The notes under the pieces: generated by a model
Database searches by the model: none
What the model was told of the DNA's origin: nothing
The model's input: only the letters and a program-made list of their open reading frames with translations
NCBI GenBank assembly: GCA_036898135.1
Contig: CM072522.1
Location: forward strand, 12,148,530-12,212,529
DNA: 64,000 nt
From: Oncomelania hupensis
Taxonomy: Eukaryota > Mollusca > Gastropoda > Littorinimorpha > Pomatiopsidae
Direction of reading: 5' to 3'
Shown here: positions 33,439-43,792 of the stretch, piece by piece
Layout: each line of letters begins with the position of its first letter
How positions within the stretch are numbered: position 1 is the first letter of the stretch
Program-made: the position numbers and the translations under genes

Positions 33439-34127
33439 TGTTACACTCTGTTCGATGTTGGAGTTTCCTATCAGTAGTGGATTCAGCCCCAATGCTGAAG
33501 TACTGATGAGTGTAGCTCAGATTCGTTTATTCACGCAACCCGCTCAAACAGCATACAAGTCACAAAGTCGACGTATGAAGTTTTCCACTTTTATTCAGCA
33601 CACATCAACAACTGCATACAATCGCTCAATCGCCTTTCCACTCTCAAATTTACTTTCCAACTCACTATCAACAACAATCAACAACTTTACTATCTCCACT
33701 TTTTTAACAGTGCGGCGCTTATATAGTCTCTACATACACGGGAAAAATCGAGAATAATCTACATAAAACACCACAACCAATCAAAATTAATTTCATCATC
33801 ACGTGACTCACGTCATACAACCTCATTTGGAATGGAAGCTTCCATGGTAACCAACAGAATAATCCACACGCTTCGATCGATAGTAAACAACCGACTCGAG
33901 AACGTTCTCAAACAATATCGAGCAACTAAAAACATCAACGTTACACAAAGCTTCTTCTAATAACAACGCAAAATCAAATCAAAGATAAATACACTCTATT
34001 ACTGCATGCGTTGCAAAATAAAACGAACAGATCTATCGCGCGCGTCACACACAAGCCTACCATTGCACGCGCTTCACACATATCATCGTGCGCATTTCAT
34101 ACGCACCATTCGCGTTTCAACGTAACA
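33439..34127 (-). repeat. 5' LTR (689 bp)
   Basis: Same sequence and ends as 28507-29195. The TATA box ACTATATAAG lies at about 33727-33719 on the minus strand and should start transcription toward gag. Confidence 0.9.
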
Positions 34128-34135
34128 CCGACTGA

Positions 34136-34346
34136 CTCATACACAAACAAGGAGTCTTGTCCAGGAAGAGTTTTCAAGAAAAAAGGTAGGTCATTGATCT
34201 AGCGAAGAAGAAGATAGTATAGCAGAGTGATAGGACAGATCAGGAATGGGAAAGAGCAAATGAGGAAGACAGCGACAGTGGGAATTTAAAGCACTAAATT
34301 TCCAGAAAGTGGGGATACTATTTATACTGAAACCCCCGGCACTCCA
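34136..34346 (-). mobile_element. Family A fragment, internal ~210 bp
   Basis: Matches the middle of family A from CTCATACACAAACAAGGAG to ACTGAAACCCCCGGCACTCC. Both ends are missing. The LTR element inserted at or very near its left edge, and the rest of the left side is not found at 28506. Confidence 0.8.
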
Positions 34347-34611
34347 TATATCAGACTGTATTTCTATGTAAACCTACCGTTTACATCAAGATTACACTTG
34401 CCAGTTTATACAGAAGAACACTTTGAATCTGATTAAACACTAATCTAATGGTTGCATATTTATTAGACAAACTGCAGTAGTTAACTTTATCGTGTTTGAC
34501 AAATTACAGATTTTTTCCATACAGCTCTCTTGTGATTGAAATTTTAATCTGTGTTTGACAACAAAACCCCATATTCAACAGCAACATCTGAGTAACGTAT
34601 CATGTACTTAC

Positions 34612-34695
34612 CCTTCTTAGCAGATGAAGATGGGCGAGGCTCCTCATCGGTATCAGTGGCGCTCTCAAGACAAAGTGCTTGCCTTTTTCTTTTGC
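34612..34695 (-). CDS. Host gene, internal exon with basic KRKR patch
   Basis: The acceptor TGTATTTTACAG precedes 34695, and the donor AAGAAGG|GTAAGT follows 34612. The 84-bp exon reads KRKRQALCLESATDTDEEPR, then PSSSAKK, in the only frame compatible with the next exon (ends in one base completing Ala). KRKRQ is a candidate nuclear localisation signal, followed by an acidic/Ser stretch. Joining to the upstream exon needs either a weak donor four bases further (A|GTATTC at 38669) or an unseen exon of length 3n+1. Confidence 0.55.
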
Positions 34696-35040
34696 CTGTA
34701 AAATACAGTGACCATGCTTAAACACTGCTATTGAAATAAATTTGTTGAGAGACAAAAACTTTCTGAAGTAGGCAATACAGATAAGCCTTGATTTATTTTG
34801 CTGCCTTTAGAATTATCACCAGCTAGAAATAACTGTGTTGAGAAGTTAGATTGTTATTTGTTTCTTCTAAACAGCTCTGATGTGATTTAATCGGTGTTTG
34901 ACAACAAAACCCCAACCCATAATGCCCCGTGGCGGCGATGCACATGATCGAATCGTATTCGAATAGGGAAACAACTTTTGTTCTTGTGCATGGCAACAAA
35001 ACATACAGGGCACACATACGTACACACACTGAGGGTGGCC

Positions 35041-35228
35041 TGAGGGTGGCCTCGTGGCGCATTGGATAAGTCGCCGGTTTCCTATGCCGAAGGTCACGGG
35101 TTCAATTCCCGCAAGGGGCGAACGTATGTGACTTAGGTACGAGACTATTGAGGTCACCGAGGGTTTTCTCCGGGCACTCCGGTTTCCTCCCTCCCTTCAA
35201 TAATGGTACAGGACGCAGTCAATATAAA
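35041..35228 (+). mobile_element. tRNA-Arg-like SINE with a conserved body
   Basis: The head GTGGCGCATTGGATAAGTCG...GGGTTCAATTCCC has A and B boxes and CCT at the anticodon position, as in tRNA-Arg. The body GAGGGTTTTCTCCGGGCACT, CCGGTTTCCTCC, AATAATGGTAC is shared with the SINE at 48300-48482, whose tRNA head is different. It lies in a host intron. Confidence 0.75.
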
Positions 35229-36077
35229 AATTTCAAAAATAAATATTCGATTTTCTTCCGTCTTCTAATAGAGATCTCCCTGCCTTTACATCATCTGTTT
35301 GAGTGATGGATGTGTATTTGATGTGTGTGAGGGTGGATGAGACAGGTGAGCGTGTATGTTGGTATAGATCGCCGCGCTTTGAGCCTGATTGATTTGGGGA
35401 AAGGCGCGTATATAGCATCCTGTATTATTACACTCCAGAACACAAACTCAAACAAACACACAATTAGAAGAATTGAGGATAAATGTTAATGAAGCAAATA
35501 AAAGGTTTCGCATGAGCAAATCTTTGTAATAAACACATACTTAGTACAACTCAACACAAACTGAGGACAAACCCACTCGGAAGAATTGATGGTAAAATCT
35601 TAGTAAAAATGCCACCACAACTGTACCCAATAAAATTGTATTTTGGTAACGTAAATCTTAAATATATTGCAAAGCTCAAAAACCTACATTATGGAGACAT
35701 GTCCCCCAGAGGTACCTAAAATATATCACTATAATTCTGATTAAGTATAGCTAAAGATTAGTACAAAGATCAAAAACTGCATTACGGAGACATGTCCCCC
35801 AAAGGTATATTATATTTTATTTTGTTAAAAGTAAATGTTTTCAAATTTTTCAACAAAAAAAATCCAACATTATGGAGACATGTCACCCAAAGGTACAATA
35901 AAATGTATCATTGTGATTGTGGTTAAGTGTATCTAAGAATACAAAGATCAACTAGAAGGGCACAGCCTATATGACTCACATGCTGTAACGTGAAAACATA
36001 AAATTAGTGTTATATTTGTCAAAAACAACAGTGATCTTGCAATGACCTTGACCCTGGGATGACCTTGACATTCACAT

Positions 36078-37103
36078 AGAGGTGCCAACCTCTTCTGTGG
36101 TTTTTCAGTAGTAACCCCACAAATTTTCAGTAGTTTTCAACATCTTTCAATAGTATACATCATCACAGTCGCAAAGCGCCCATGCTCGACATTTAAAAAA
36201 AAAGAAACAAAATCGTGCAATCTGGTGAATTCTGAGCCAGTTATTTAAGCTAAAATGTATTCATTCACAGGTGAGGTACACTTTAAAATGTAAACAAGTG
36301 ATTTTCCTTTGAAACACTTTCCAGGGAACATCCTCTTAAATAATTCAGACGCATGATCCGCAGCACTATTCAGTATGTTGTGTTCCACGAGAAAAATAGA
36401 AAACTGTGTCTCTGTTCTAATAACAGCATTGTCACTGTCTGCATCATTTTTGGCACTGGCAAAATAACTCGTCAGAGGTGTTGCTCCTTTAAGGCTGATC
36501 CAGCACGAATATGCTTTAGAGACTTGGAAATGTGGGAAACGTTGTCATACCCACCATGTGCGACCGAAAAATCAGATTCTTATGCTCTTGCATACCTATA
36601 ACGAATTAAGACATCCCAAAATTCGAAGGCACAATGCGGGGAAATTCAGTTAAACGCAGACAACTTGACTTCGGCGCAGATGCTGATGATGCACTAGCAC
36701 TACTGCTTGGCCGTTTTCTAGGCCGTCCTGCATCTCTAGCACCCCTAACTCTTGGAGAAAATTTGGCTAAACAACACAACACAAACTTTGAATTTAATGT
36801 GGCAGAATTTTTATTTTTTGCGGCGGAAGTGAATAAAATAAATTTCTCATTGGCCGAATAAGTCCCATGATGTGGTTTTGTATTCGAGGTCGGTTACGGG
36901 GCCATTGGACTGATGCCAGTGTCTGGACCGTTGCGCATTACCGTTACGCAGCGCTCTTACATGCGAAAGACAAGATCATTTGTTTTTGTCAACTCCGATA
37001 TTTGATTTTCCGTAATTATTTTGGCAAATCCGTAATTCTGTAGTTTTTCCTTTTTTTTCTTCTATTTATAATTTACGTGAAAACCGTTGGGGTTGGCACC
37101 TCT
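36078..37103. mobile_element. Non-autonomous hAT-type element (1026 bp)
   Basis: Ends are AGAGGTGCCAACC (left) and, on the other strand, AGAGGTGCCAACCCC. The flanks ATTCACAT (36070-36077) and GTTCACAT (37104-37111) match at 7 of 8 bases, consistent with an 8-bp hAT duplication. The surrounding GACCTTGAC repeat reads through once the element is removed. Short frames inside show no transposase. Confidence 0.65.
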
Positions 37104-37324
37104 GTTCACATGACCTTTGAGGCTAATGTATTATCAAATTATAAACCAATGTTGATGTACAATGTGGGTCAAATATAGACACATTCCACTGTACAATCAC
37201 AAATTTTGACTATTTTCGTAAAGCCTAAAATTACCTTGACCTTCAAGATCAACGTAACATCGGAACACGTATGAAAGACCAATCTAAGATCTCTACATAA
37301 AACAAGTTTGAACTTTGTATCTCT

Positions 37325-37430
37325 CATAGTTTTGGGTCAACGTCACTTGAAAGAACCTTTATAATCTCTCATAGTTTTGGGTCAACGTCACTTCAAAGAA
37401 CCTATATAATCTGACTTTGGACTGCTCCAG
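37325..37430. repeat. Two-copy tandem repeat, ~50-bp unit
   Basis: ATCTCTCATAGTTTTGGGTC, AACGTCACTT and AAAGAACCTTTATA are repeated directly with two or three differences. Related GACCTTGAC / TTGACCAAACTTGCATGG segments recur at 37448 and 37800. Confidence 0.8.
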
Positions 37431-37564
37431 TGACCTTGACCTTCCAGTGAGTTTGACCAAACTTGCATGGTTGGTGTGTCTCATTGATGTCTACTATGCA
37501 TCAAAGAATCACAGGTCCATTATTAATAACTTAAGAAATATGTAAACTGTTATTTTAAAAAAAA

Positions 37565-37690
37565 ATGATTTTTTTTTAATTTTATTTTTGATACTTTATT
37601 ATCCCTTTATATTGGGAAATTGTGGGCCGCCTCCCCTGGGGAAGGCGTAATCGCAGCCTGTGGCGCGCCCAAACCCAACCTATACCTAAT
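37565..37690 (-). repeat. LINE/SINE-type 3' tail, copy in minus orientation
   Basis: The reverse complement reads GGTTGGGTTTGGGCGCGCC, CTGCGATTACGCCTTCCCCA, then AATAAAGTATC. It matches 47338-47436 and the start of 2823. Parent element not identified. It splits the duplicated TTGACCAAACTTGCATGG segments. Confidence 0.55.
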
Positions 37691-38672
37691 ATTAGTAGAT
37701 TTCTTTTATTTGTTTATTTATTTTTAATTTTTCTTTTTAATTTTTTTTAATGGTTCAATTTTTTTACTAACATTTGTTGACCCTGTGACCTTTTCGTCAG
37801 GTTGATCAAACTTGCATGGTTGGTGTGTCTCATTAATATCTTTCATGCACCAAAGAATCATGTCCATTATTAATAACTTGAGAACAGTTTGAACTTTTGT
37901 GAAAATGGTTACATTTTGACTAACATTTGTTGACCTTGAAGTGAAACCAATTAATCACCGATACCTTTAGAGCTCTCATGGCCATACACCATCCTACCAA
38001 GTTTGGTTGTGATAGATATAGGTTCTGAATAATTAACAACGTTAAAGTCTTTGCACGGACGGACAGACGGACATTTATTTTAGACATTTTTACACTATCT
38101 AGGAAATCTCACGCAGATTTGTGATAATCTGGAGAGAAAAAAAAAAGTTGGGTGAATACATAGACTTACATTGCTATTGCATGTGAGTCAAATACTGCAT
38201 TACGGAGCATATCCCGCAAAGGTATATGATATGTGATAATGTGGAGAGAAACAAAATGTTGGGTGAATACATGGACTTACATTGCTATTGCATGCGAGTC
38301 AAATAATGCATTACGGAACATATCCCCCAAAGGTATAAAAAAATGTCCATATTATGATATGTGATAATGTGGAGAGAAACAAAATGTTGGGTGAATACAT
38401 AGACTTACATTGCTATTGCATGCGAGTCAAATACTGCATTACGGAGCATATCCCCCCAAAGGTATATTATATTTTGTTGAAGTTTTTTTTTTTTAAATTT
38501 TGCTAAATTCAAACAACTGCATTACAAAGACATGTGACACAAAAGTACCCTATATTTTCCAGTCATCCAAGATCATACTGCATCATGAATAGGCTAGCCT
38601 CAGAAAACTTAAAAGTTTAAACATAGGATGAGGCTTAGTGGTTAGTGATTTGGTGCTCTTTAGAATACTCAC

Positions 38673-38793
38673 AGGTATTAAAGGTGGAGCGGATGAACAC
38701 AGAGCAGGAAGACAGATTACATCACAGTCCCGAGATTGAGCATCTGGAGAGTGATCATCATCTGCAGAGTGACCAGCGACAGACGATTCTGGA
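38673..38793 (-). CDS. Host gene, third coding exon, acidic/Ser-rich
   Basis: The acceptor TTAAATGTTCTAG precedes 38793, and the donor ATACCT|GTGAGT follows 38673. Of three frames only one is open, and it is the one entered from the preceding exon (GA plus T = Asp). It reads PESSVAGHSADDDHSPDAQS, RDCDVICLPALCSSAPPLIP. The composition is acidic, Ser/Pro-rich and likely disordered. The main donor leaves phase 0, which does not fit the exon at 34695. The alternative donor four bases on (GTGA|GTATTC) would fit, adding Val and completing a Ser codon. Confidence 0.6.
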
Positions 38794-38973
38794 CTAGAAC
38801 ATTTAAAAAAACCATTAAGTGAAGCAAGATAGAAACAGGTTTATTGTATTCATACAAAAGAAAGTTAAATAATACAATTAAAAAATAATTTCAAATTTCT
38901 CCTAGTTTAATTCGTTACAAACAAATCCTGATACTTTGACAATGCAATCTATTTTATCTCACCGCTTACTTAC

Positions 38974-39022
38974 TCAGTCACTGCATGTGTGTCCGAGTTG
39001 CTTTTAACAACAACACTTTCAC
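38974..39022 (-). CDS. Host gene, second coding exon
   Basis: The acceptor CGCCTATTTTAG precedes 39022, and the donor GACTGA|GTAAGT (close to consensus) follows 38974. The 49-bp exon reads ESVVVKSNSDTHAVT, entered with two bases completing Gly from exon 1 and leaving two bases of an Asp codon. Both junction phases agree with their neighbours, which is the main evidence for this short exon. Confidence 0.6.
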
Positions 39023-39965
39023 CTAAAATAGGCGAGGTAGGTGAGCTATTAATATCTCAGGCATGAAAGTGGTGGAAGCCAAAAAAACAAGGAACAGTAG
39101 TTCCACAAGTCATACATTAACACACAAAAGATGGGACAAAATTTTAAACCGTGTCTGTGAGGGTGTGGAGGAAGGGAGGGGAGGGGGAGCCAGGCAGGGG
39201 TGGTGGTTTATTAATACGATTTTAGTAGATGATTAATGCAATCGAGAATACGCCTCAAACGTGGGTATGGGGTGTTACTAATAAGATTTATGTGGGTTCA
39301 TTTAGGTTTTGGCAGACTTTTGTACAACAAGAATAAGCGGACTTCATTTTTTTCCAGCGGATTTGCCGCCTAAAATAAAGAAGAATTCCAGCGGAGGTCT
39401 TTCATGCCCGACTTCAAATCGTTGACAGCTTGCATCAAGTCTGGTTGAGATAGTCGCACTCAGTGTGTGCGTGTGTATACAGGGGTGCCACTCAAAAATG
39501 TTGAAAAACCTAAGGGGTGGGGGTGGGTGAAGAAGAAGGCACCCCTCCACTTCCAGAGTGCCGACGGAGAGAGCACGCGCACATGCTCAGTGCATATTTT
39601 AGAGGTAATCATTGAATGAATACTGTTTTGGCATTTTTCAAGGCGTTTTGTGAGTGCTTGAAAATTAAAACGTATACATAACATCGTTTGGTGTAAGAAT
39701 TAGTAAAATTTGGAACACTACACCATGTGGTGACCGAGAGAATCGTCGAGTCGATCTGCCTCTTCCCTATCAGTAGTAGGCCTAGTGCCACAGTCATATG
39801 CTGTGCTTGTACCGTTACACACTAATTTTGACTGTTACCAAATTTCAAATTGCTTTTCAAATTGTCAAAACCCGACAGTGCCGGCGAAATCAATTTTTAT
39901 AAAACCGGAATTCCGGCCTACAACCGACGGAGTGGCACCCATAATAATATATGTGTGTGTGTGTG

Positions 39966-39969
<4 letters not shown>

Positions 39970-40050
<81 letters not shown>
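39970..40050. repeat. (GA)n microsatellite, ~80 bp
   Basis: A pure (GA)n run after a short (GT)n. Confidence 0.95.
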
Positions 40051-40053
<3 letters not shown>

Positions 40054-41311
40054 TTACATTTTCTCCATTTCGAAAACCTCAAATCTCTTTGGCACTGTCT
40101 TTGGACTTCCGTCTGCAATGTGAAAGAAAACAAAATGAATGAATGAAGGCATACTTATTATACAGCCCATAAAAACTGTTACAGCTGAAAATGAATTAAT
40201 TAATGAATTTAAGAAAAAATAAAATTTAAAACATTTTTTGGGTTAGGGTAAGAAAGAATTTATCACTGTTGCTTTTAATAATTCAAGTAATAACCTCGTG
40301 AAGATTTCATTATGCTAATTCATGTGTGAATTTTTGCTATATTGATGTGAATTTGTGGTTTTAAAAAATAGATTGTGTGTCAATTTTGTCGACAGAAAGT
40401 TAAACAAACAACCTTATTTTGCATTAATAACATGTTTTGGGGGATATAAAATGTCGAACTATGTTGATAACATGTCAATAAAACTTGTTGCAAACATTTT
40501 GTGCTGTTCAGTGTTCAATTTATGTCCAATCAAGACAATGAAGTCCAAGGCGTGTTTTTAGGGCTTAGCTCAAACACACTATTTTCCGAGTTTTAAAAAA
40601 ATCATTAAAAATCCAAATATGAACCGAGTCCAAAAATTCAAACAGATATATGGAAGCACCAAAGAACATGAATGTAAAAAAAAAGATTTAAAAAAAATCA
40701 TTGTCCCCTGCTACTGCTCGGCGTAAGGGGTCTACAAAATATGGAAGACGGGCTGCCTAATCGGACAGAGCGCTTCGGTTTTCGCTTTTTCAGCTTCAGA
40801 TGCATGCACAGAAAGAAAAACAAATTACTCTTTTTTTTCTTCTTCAGAAAACGGAACTTCCGTTGGTACTGATTTAGTAGAATTAAATAGTTTCCATCGC
40901 CAAACCGAAGAAGTTGCACCCATACATTTGAGCTTAGATTTGGTTACTTGCTCTGACTGAAAAGCTTCCTAACTGACGCCATCTTGCTAAATCAGCACCT
41001 CGAAAATTAAAATTAAACTCCCACTACAAATTCCGTGTTCGAAGCAAAACAAAAGCTAAAAGAAGTAAGAATGCTGCTCATCAATGTTAAGAGAGAACTA
41101 CAATAAAGTTTTTAGACGTACATTTTGCAAAGGTTGTGGAGAATAAATGAAACTTTCATTGAAAGCTGCAGCATAATTATTCAAAATGTGACTAAGCTAG
41201 TCTATCCATGCAGCAACAACAAAAATAGCATAACCCACGAATTCCCGTCGAGCTTCTGTTGCTGCCTAAACTAAAAATGTGATGATAAAACAGGAACAAT
41301 TGCAGACATAC

Positions 41312-41363
41312 CTTGTGAAAATCTTCTCAGACGATGAAACCGTAGGCTATCTCCCGGCTCCAT
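41312..41363 (-). CDS. Host gene, first coding exon (start codon)
   Basis: The ATG at 41363 opens MEPGDSLRFHRLRRFSQ and ends in one base at the strong donor ACAAG|GTATGT. The gene model on the minus strand is 41312-41363, 38974-39022, 38673-38793 (or 38669), 34612-34695, 27723-27818 and 26264-26397: six exons, about 180 residues. Phases agree at every junction except the one noted at 38673/34695. The composition is acidic/Ser-rich, then KRKR, a W/F-rich helical region and a basic tail. This suggests a nuclear factor; I do not recognise a named family. None of the exons forms a long frame on its own. Confidence 0.6.
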
Positions 41364-41375
41364 TCAATTCCAAGT

Positions 41376-41426
41376 GCGGGAAATATTTTCTAGTGCGGGA
41401 AATATTTTCTGGTACACGCATGCGCG
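41376..41426 (-). promoter_or_regulatory. Two E2F-type sites and one NRF1-type site upstream of the host gene
   Basis: TTTCCCGC (E2F consensus TTTSSCGC) occurs at 41383-41376 and 41402-41395, inside a 19-bp tandem duplication (GTGCGGGAAATATTTTCT). CGCGCATGCGTG, an NRF1-like palindrome, is at 41426-41415. Such sites are typical of CpG-type promoters of growth and cell-cycle genes. They sit 13-63 bp upstream of the ATG, so they could be in the 5' UTR or core promoter. Confidence 0.45.
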
Positions 41427-41589
41427 ATCACAACAAAGAGAGAGAGGGGGGTGCGAGTTCTGTAATTCTAAAATAACTTTTTTTTACCCCACACAATTAT
41501 TAAATCAAGATGGAATGATTGATTCAATTTATGCAATTTAACACAGCTGCACTAATATAATAAAACTATAGCGCGTTTTAGATTTAGTT

Positions 41590-41870
41590 ATTGACGAAAA
41601 ACAGAAAGTCTCCATAACGTATGGTTCATACATACTCGTCATGTCTCCCTAATTTTACCTTCCGTTTTCAACCACATGCGCACCCCTATCTCACAATGGA
41701 ATAGCCCGCAATTCCCATGGAGCGCTAATGTTGAACCACAACGAGTGGCTCCTTTGTAGCTCACTGGCAAGTTAGCGAAAAACGTGCGGGAGACACCAAA
41801 TCGTCTCCTTTATTACTTTGTCTCCCTTAGGTGCTAGTTCAAACACCACTTTGTCTCCTATTGTTAGGAT
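41590..41870 (-). repeat. GGAGAC-rich segment related to 22105-22350
   Basis: The minus strand reads GGAGACGATTTGGTGTCTCC, then CGCACGTTTTT (41807-41777), nearly the same as 22112-22142, with further GTCTCC words to 41860. Possible transposon end next to the host gene promoter. Confidence 0.35.
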
Positions 41871-41874
41871 TAAG

Positions 41875-41878
<4 letters not shown>

Positions 41879-41929
<51 letters not shown>

Positions 41930-42366
41930 AAACACACACACAGACACACACACGCAAACACCACCTCCCCACCCCCCAGACACATCTACGACCCACCTCT
42001 ACAGGCTTAACACAGTCACACCCAGTCACATGTAAGATTCATTCATTCATTCGTTCTTAGGTGTGACTGTGTAAAGTCTCTTCACATCGCAGTCAATATG
42101 TGACTTAAACGACTGTAAATCAAATAATCACAGCCATTATGGACACATTTTCACTGACACTTAAAAACGAAGTCTAAGCAACAGAATAAATTATAATAAA
42201 TTTCCTTCTTCGGATTTATATACTGTGTTTTGCAATAGCACAAATAATATCACCAACATGTAATATATCACACCCATAATCCCATCCGCAACCCCTTTCA
42301 CACACGCACACACACCCCCACCCACACACCCACACCCACACACACACCCACACACACACACACACA
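41879..42366. repeat. (TA)n, (CA)n and (CAC)-rich microsatellites
   Basis: (TA)n 41879-41921, (CA)n 41922-41955, and CA/CCCA-rich 42298-42366, with unique sequence between. Confidence 0.9.
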
Positions 42367-42664
42367 TAAACACTAACACGCGCATGCGCGTGTATTTACC
42401 ACTATTGTAATTACTATATCCCTAAACAATTTTGCTGCCTTGTTCCTGTTTTGCAGCGAACCCGACTTTAGCTGTTACGTCCTGAATCCCAAAACAACAA
42501 TGGGTTATGAATGGAATGGCATCAATTTTCGAAGAATCCTGACAACTGCCATTATTACTATCGTCGATATGGCGATCCTAGCTTAGGACCAGAGAAACCG
42601 GGAAAATACGCCCTTTGACATGGAGCTGATTTCCTTGTTTGCGTCGGAGTGTCGGAGTGTCGAG

Positions 42665-42960
42665 TTTAACATTCACAGTCAGTGCTGCCCCGCTGAAAAA
42701 AATAAGCTTACAACAAACAAAATAAACTCTCTCAAAAGTACGGTGGTTGTTGTTTTTGTTTTTTTTAATAGCGCTATACAAATATAATCTAGGAATGCCG
42801 GAAACCCATAAGAAAGTTGCGGGGAAATGTGGTTTTCTTGTTCAAGTTGATACAATTAGACTCCACTCTGCCCCAGACACTACAGACGCGTGGTTCCTTC
42901 AGAAACAGAGTCAGATGCCGAAGGGCTATGGTATTGGTGTACCGTTAAAACAGGGGTAAA
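42665..42960 (+). repeat. Dispersed repeat, uninterrupted copy
   Basis: Same family as 4600-5020 plus 5835-5920: TTTAACATTCACAGTCAGTG, AATAAGCTTACAACAAA, then GTGGTTCCTTCAGAAA and TGTACCGTTAAAAC. It serves as an unoccupied comparison for the hAT insertion at 5021. Confidence 0.6.
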
Positions 42961-42995
42961 TAACTTCTTGTCGGAACAAAAATGAAAAAGGTTTC

Positions 42996-43222
42996 ACTGT
43001 AGGCCATTCTGCAAGGCACAGTGCAAGGAGGTAGAAGAAGAGGGAGACCGAAAAAGAGGTGGGAGGACAACATTCGAGATTGGACTGGTTTGACACTGAG
43101 CGAAACAATCAGGGTTGCTGAGGACAGGGAAAGATGGAGTACGCTGGTTAAACGATCATCTGTGGTGCCCCTACGACCTCCGAGTTATGGGATAGGATAG
43201 GATAGGATAGGATAGGATAGGA
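42996..43222 (+). mobile_element. RTE-type LINE 3' end, strongly 5'-truncated
   Basis: Encodes the last ~70 codons: LQGTVQGGRRRGRPKKRWE, DNIRDWTGLTLSETI, EDRERWSTLVKRSSVVPL. It ends in (GGATA)n. Very close to the copies at 46779, 50050 and 61184. Confidence 0.85.
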
Positions 43223-43258
43223 TTAACTGTAGAGGTTGGTGTGAGCAACAGAAAGCTC

Positions 43259-43412
43259 ACTGTATCATTGTTTAATGCCCACTGTATCATTGTTTAATGC
43301 CCACTGTTTCATTGTTTAAAGCCCACTGTATCATTGTTTAATGCCCACTGTTTCATTGTTTAATGCCCACTGTATCATTGTTTAAAGCCCATTGTATCAA
43401 TGTTTAATGTCA
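43259..43412. repeat. Minisatellite, 22-bp unit, seven copies
   Basis: The unit is ACTGTATCATTGTTTAATGC plus CC, seven contiguous copies with an A/T alternation (GTATC/GTTTC) and a decayed last copy. Confidence 0.95.
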
Positions 43413-43792
43413 TCCCAATATTAGGGTACATCAGTTTTAGTCCCCAATGCCCACCCCACCCCCACCGATCTCCCCTCCCCCCACACCCTCCCAAAATTCA
43501 CATTCTTGCACTTGAGGCCCTTTAAAAGACCTGCGTCTCAGGGATGTTTGCTGACTTTTGGAGACAATGACTTTAACTGGGAATTTCCATTGTTGTCGTC
43601 GACCCGTTAAAAAAAACCGATCGCTAAGCTTTTTACATTTTCGGCTTCTCTTTGTTAATATGTGAACATCTCATTGTGCTGTGTGCGATGCACCTCGCTT
43701 CTGGGCTGTTTATTTATTTATTTATTTATTTTTATAGACTCAACCTTGTTGATGTTAATTGACACATACACGAATGTGTCGATTTATATCCA

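Larger units (their letters stand above)
28507..34127 (-). mobile_element. Young LTR retrotransposon, Gag-PR-IN-(RT remnant) order
   Basis: The element is 5621 bp, flanked by the 5-bp direct repeat CCGAC (28502-28506 and 34128-34132) and bounded by two 689-bp LTRs (28507-29195 and 33439-34127) that look base-for-base identical. On the minus strand the leader starts TTTTGGGGGTCAAGCC next to the 5' LTR, with a possible primer-binding site starting at TGG (33435). A purine run AGTGGGGGG (29207-29199) adjoins the 3' LTR. One long frame encodes Gag, protease and integrase plus RT scraps. Identical LTRs imply recent insertion. It sits in a host-gene intron, in the same direction as the gene, next to a family A fragment. 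Confidence 0.9.
35687..38545. repeat. Recurrent CATTAYGGAGACATGTCCCC motif and ~110-130 bp tandem units
   Basis: The motif ending ...CCAAAGGTA occurs at 35687, 35780, 35868, 38198, 38307, 38438 and, weakly, 38519. The 38121-38470 part is three tandem units of 112, 128 and ~110 bp, each starting GTGATAATGTGGAGAGAA. The hAT element at 36078-37103 and other sequence lie between the two groups. Confidence 0.7.
38810..41311. other. Host-gene introns 1-2 and dispersed sequence
   Basis: Intron 1 runs 41311-39023 and intron 2 38973-38794 on the minus strand. A (GA)n microsatellite lies at 39970-40050. At 40982 a minus-strand ATGGCG in good context opens a 12-codon frame (MASVRKLFSQSK), but its splice phase does not fit the next exon. 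No other gene was found. Confidence 0.5.

Noticed and set aside
40947..40984. MASVRKLFSQSK start in good context as host exon 1
   Set aside because: Its donor phase does not join to the exon at 39022, whereas the ATG exon at 41363 joins exactly.
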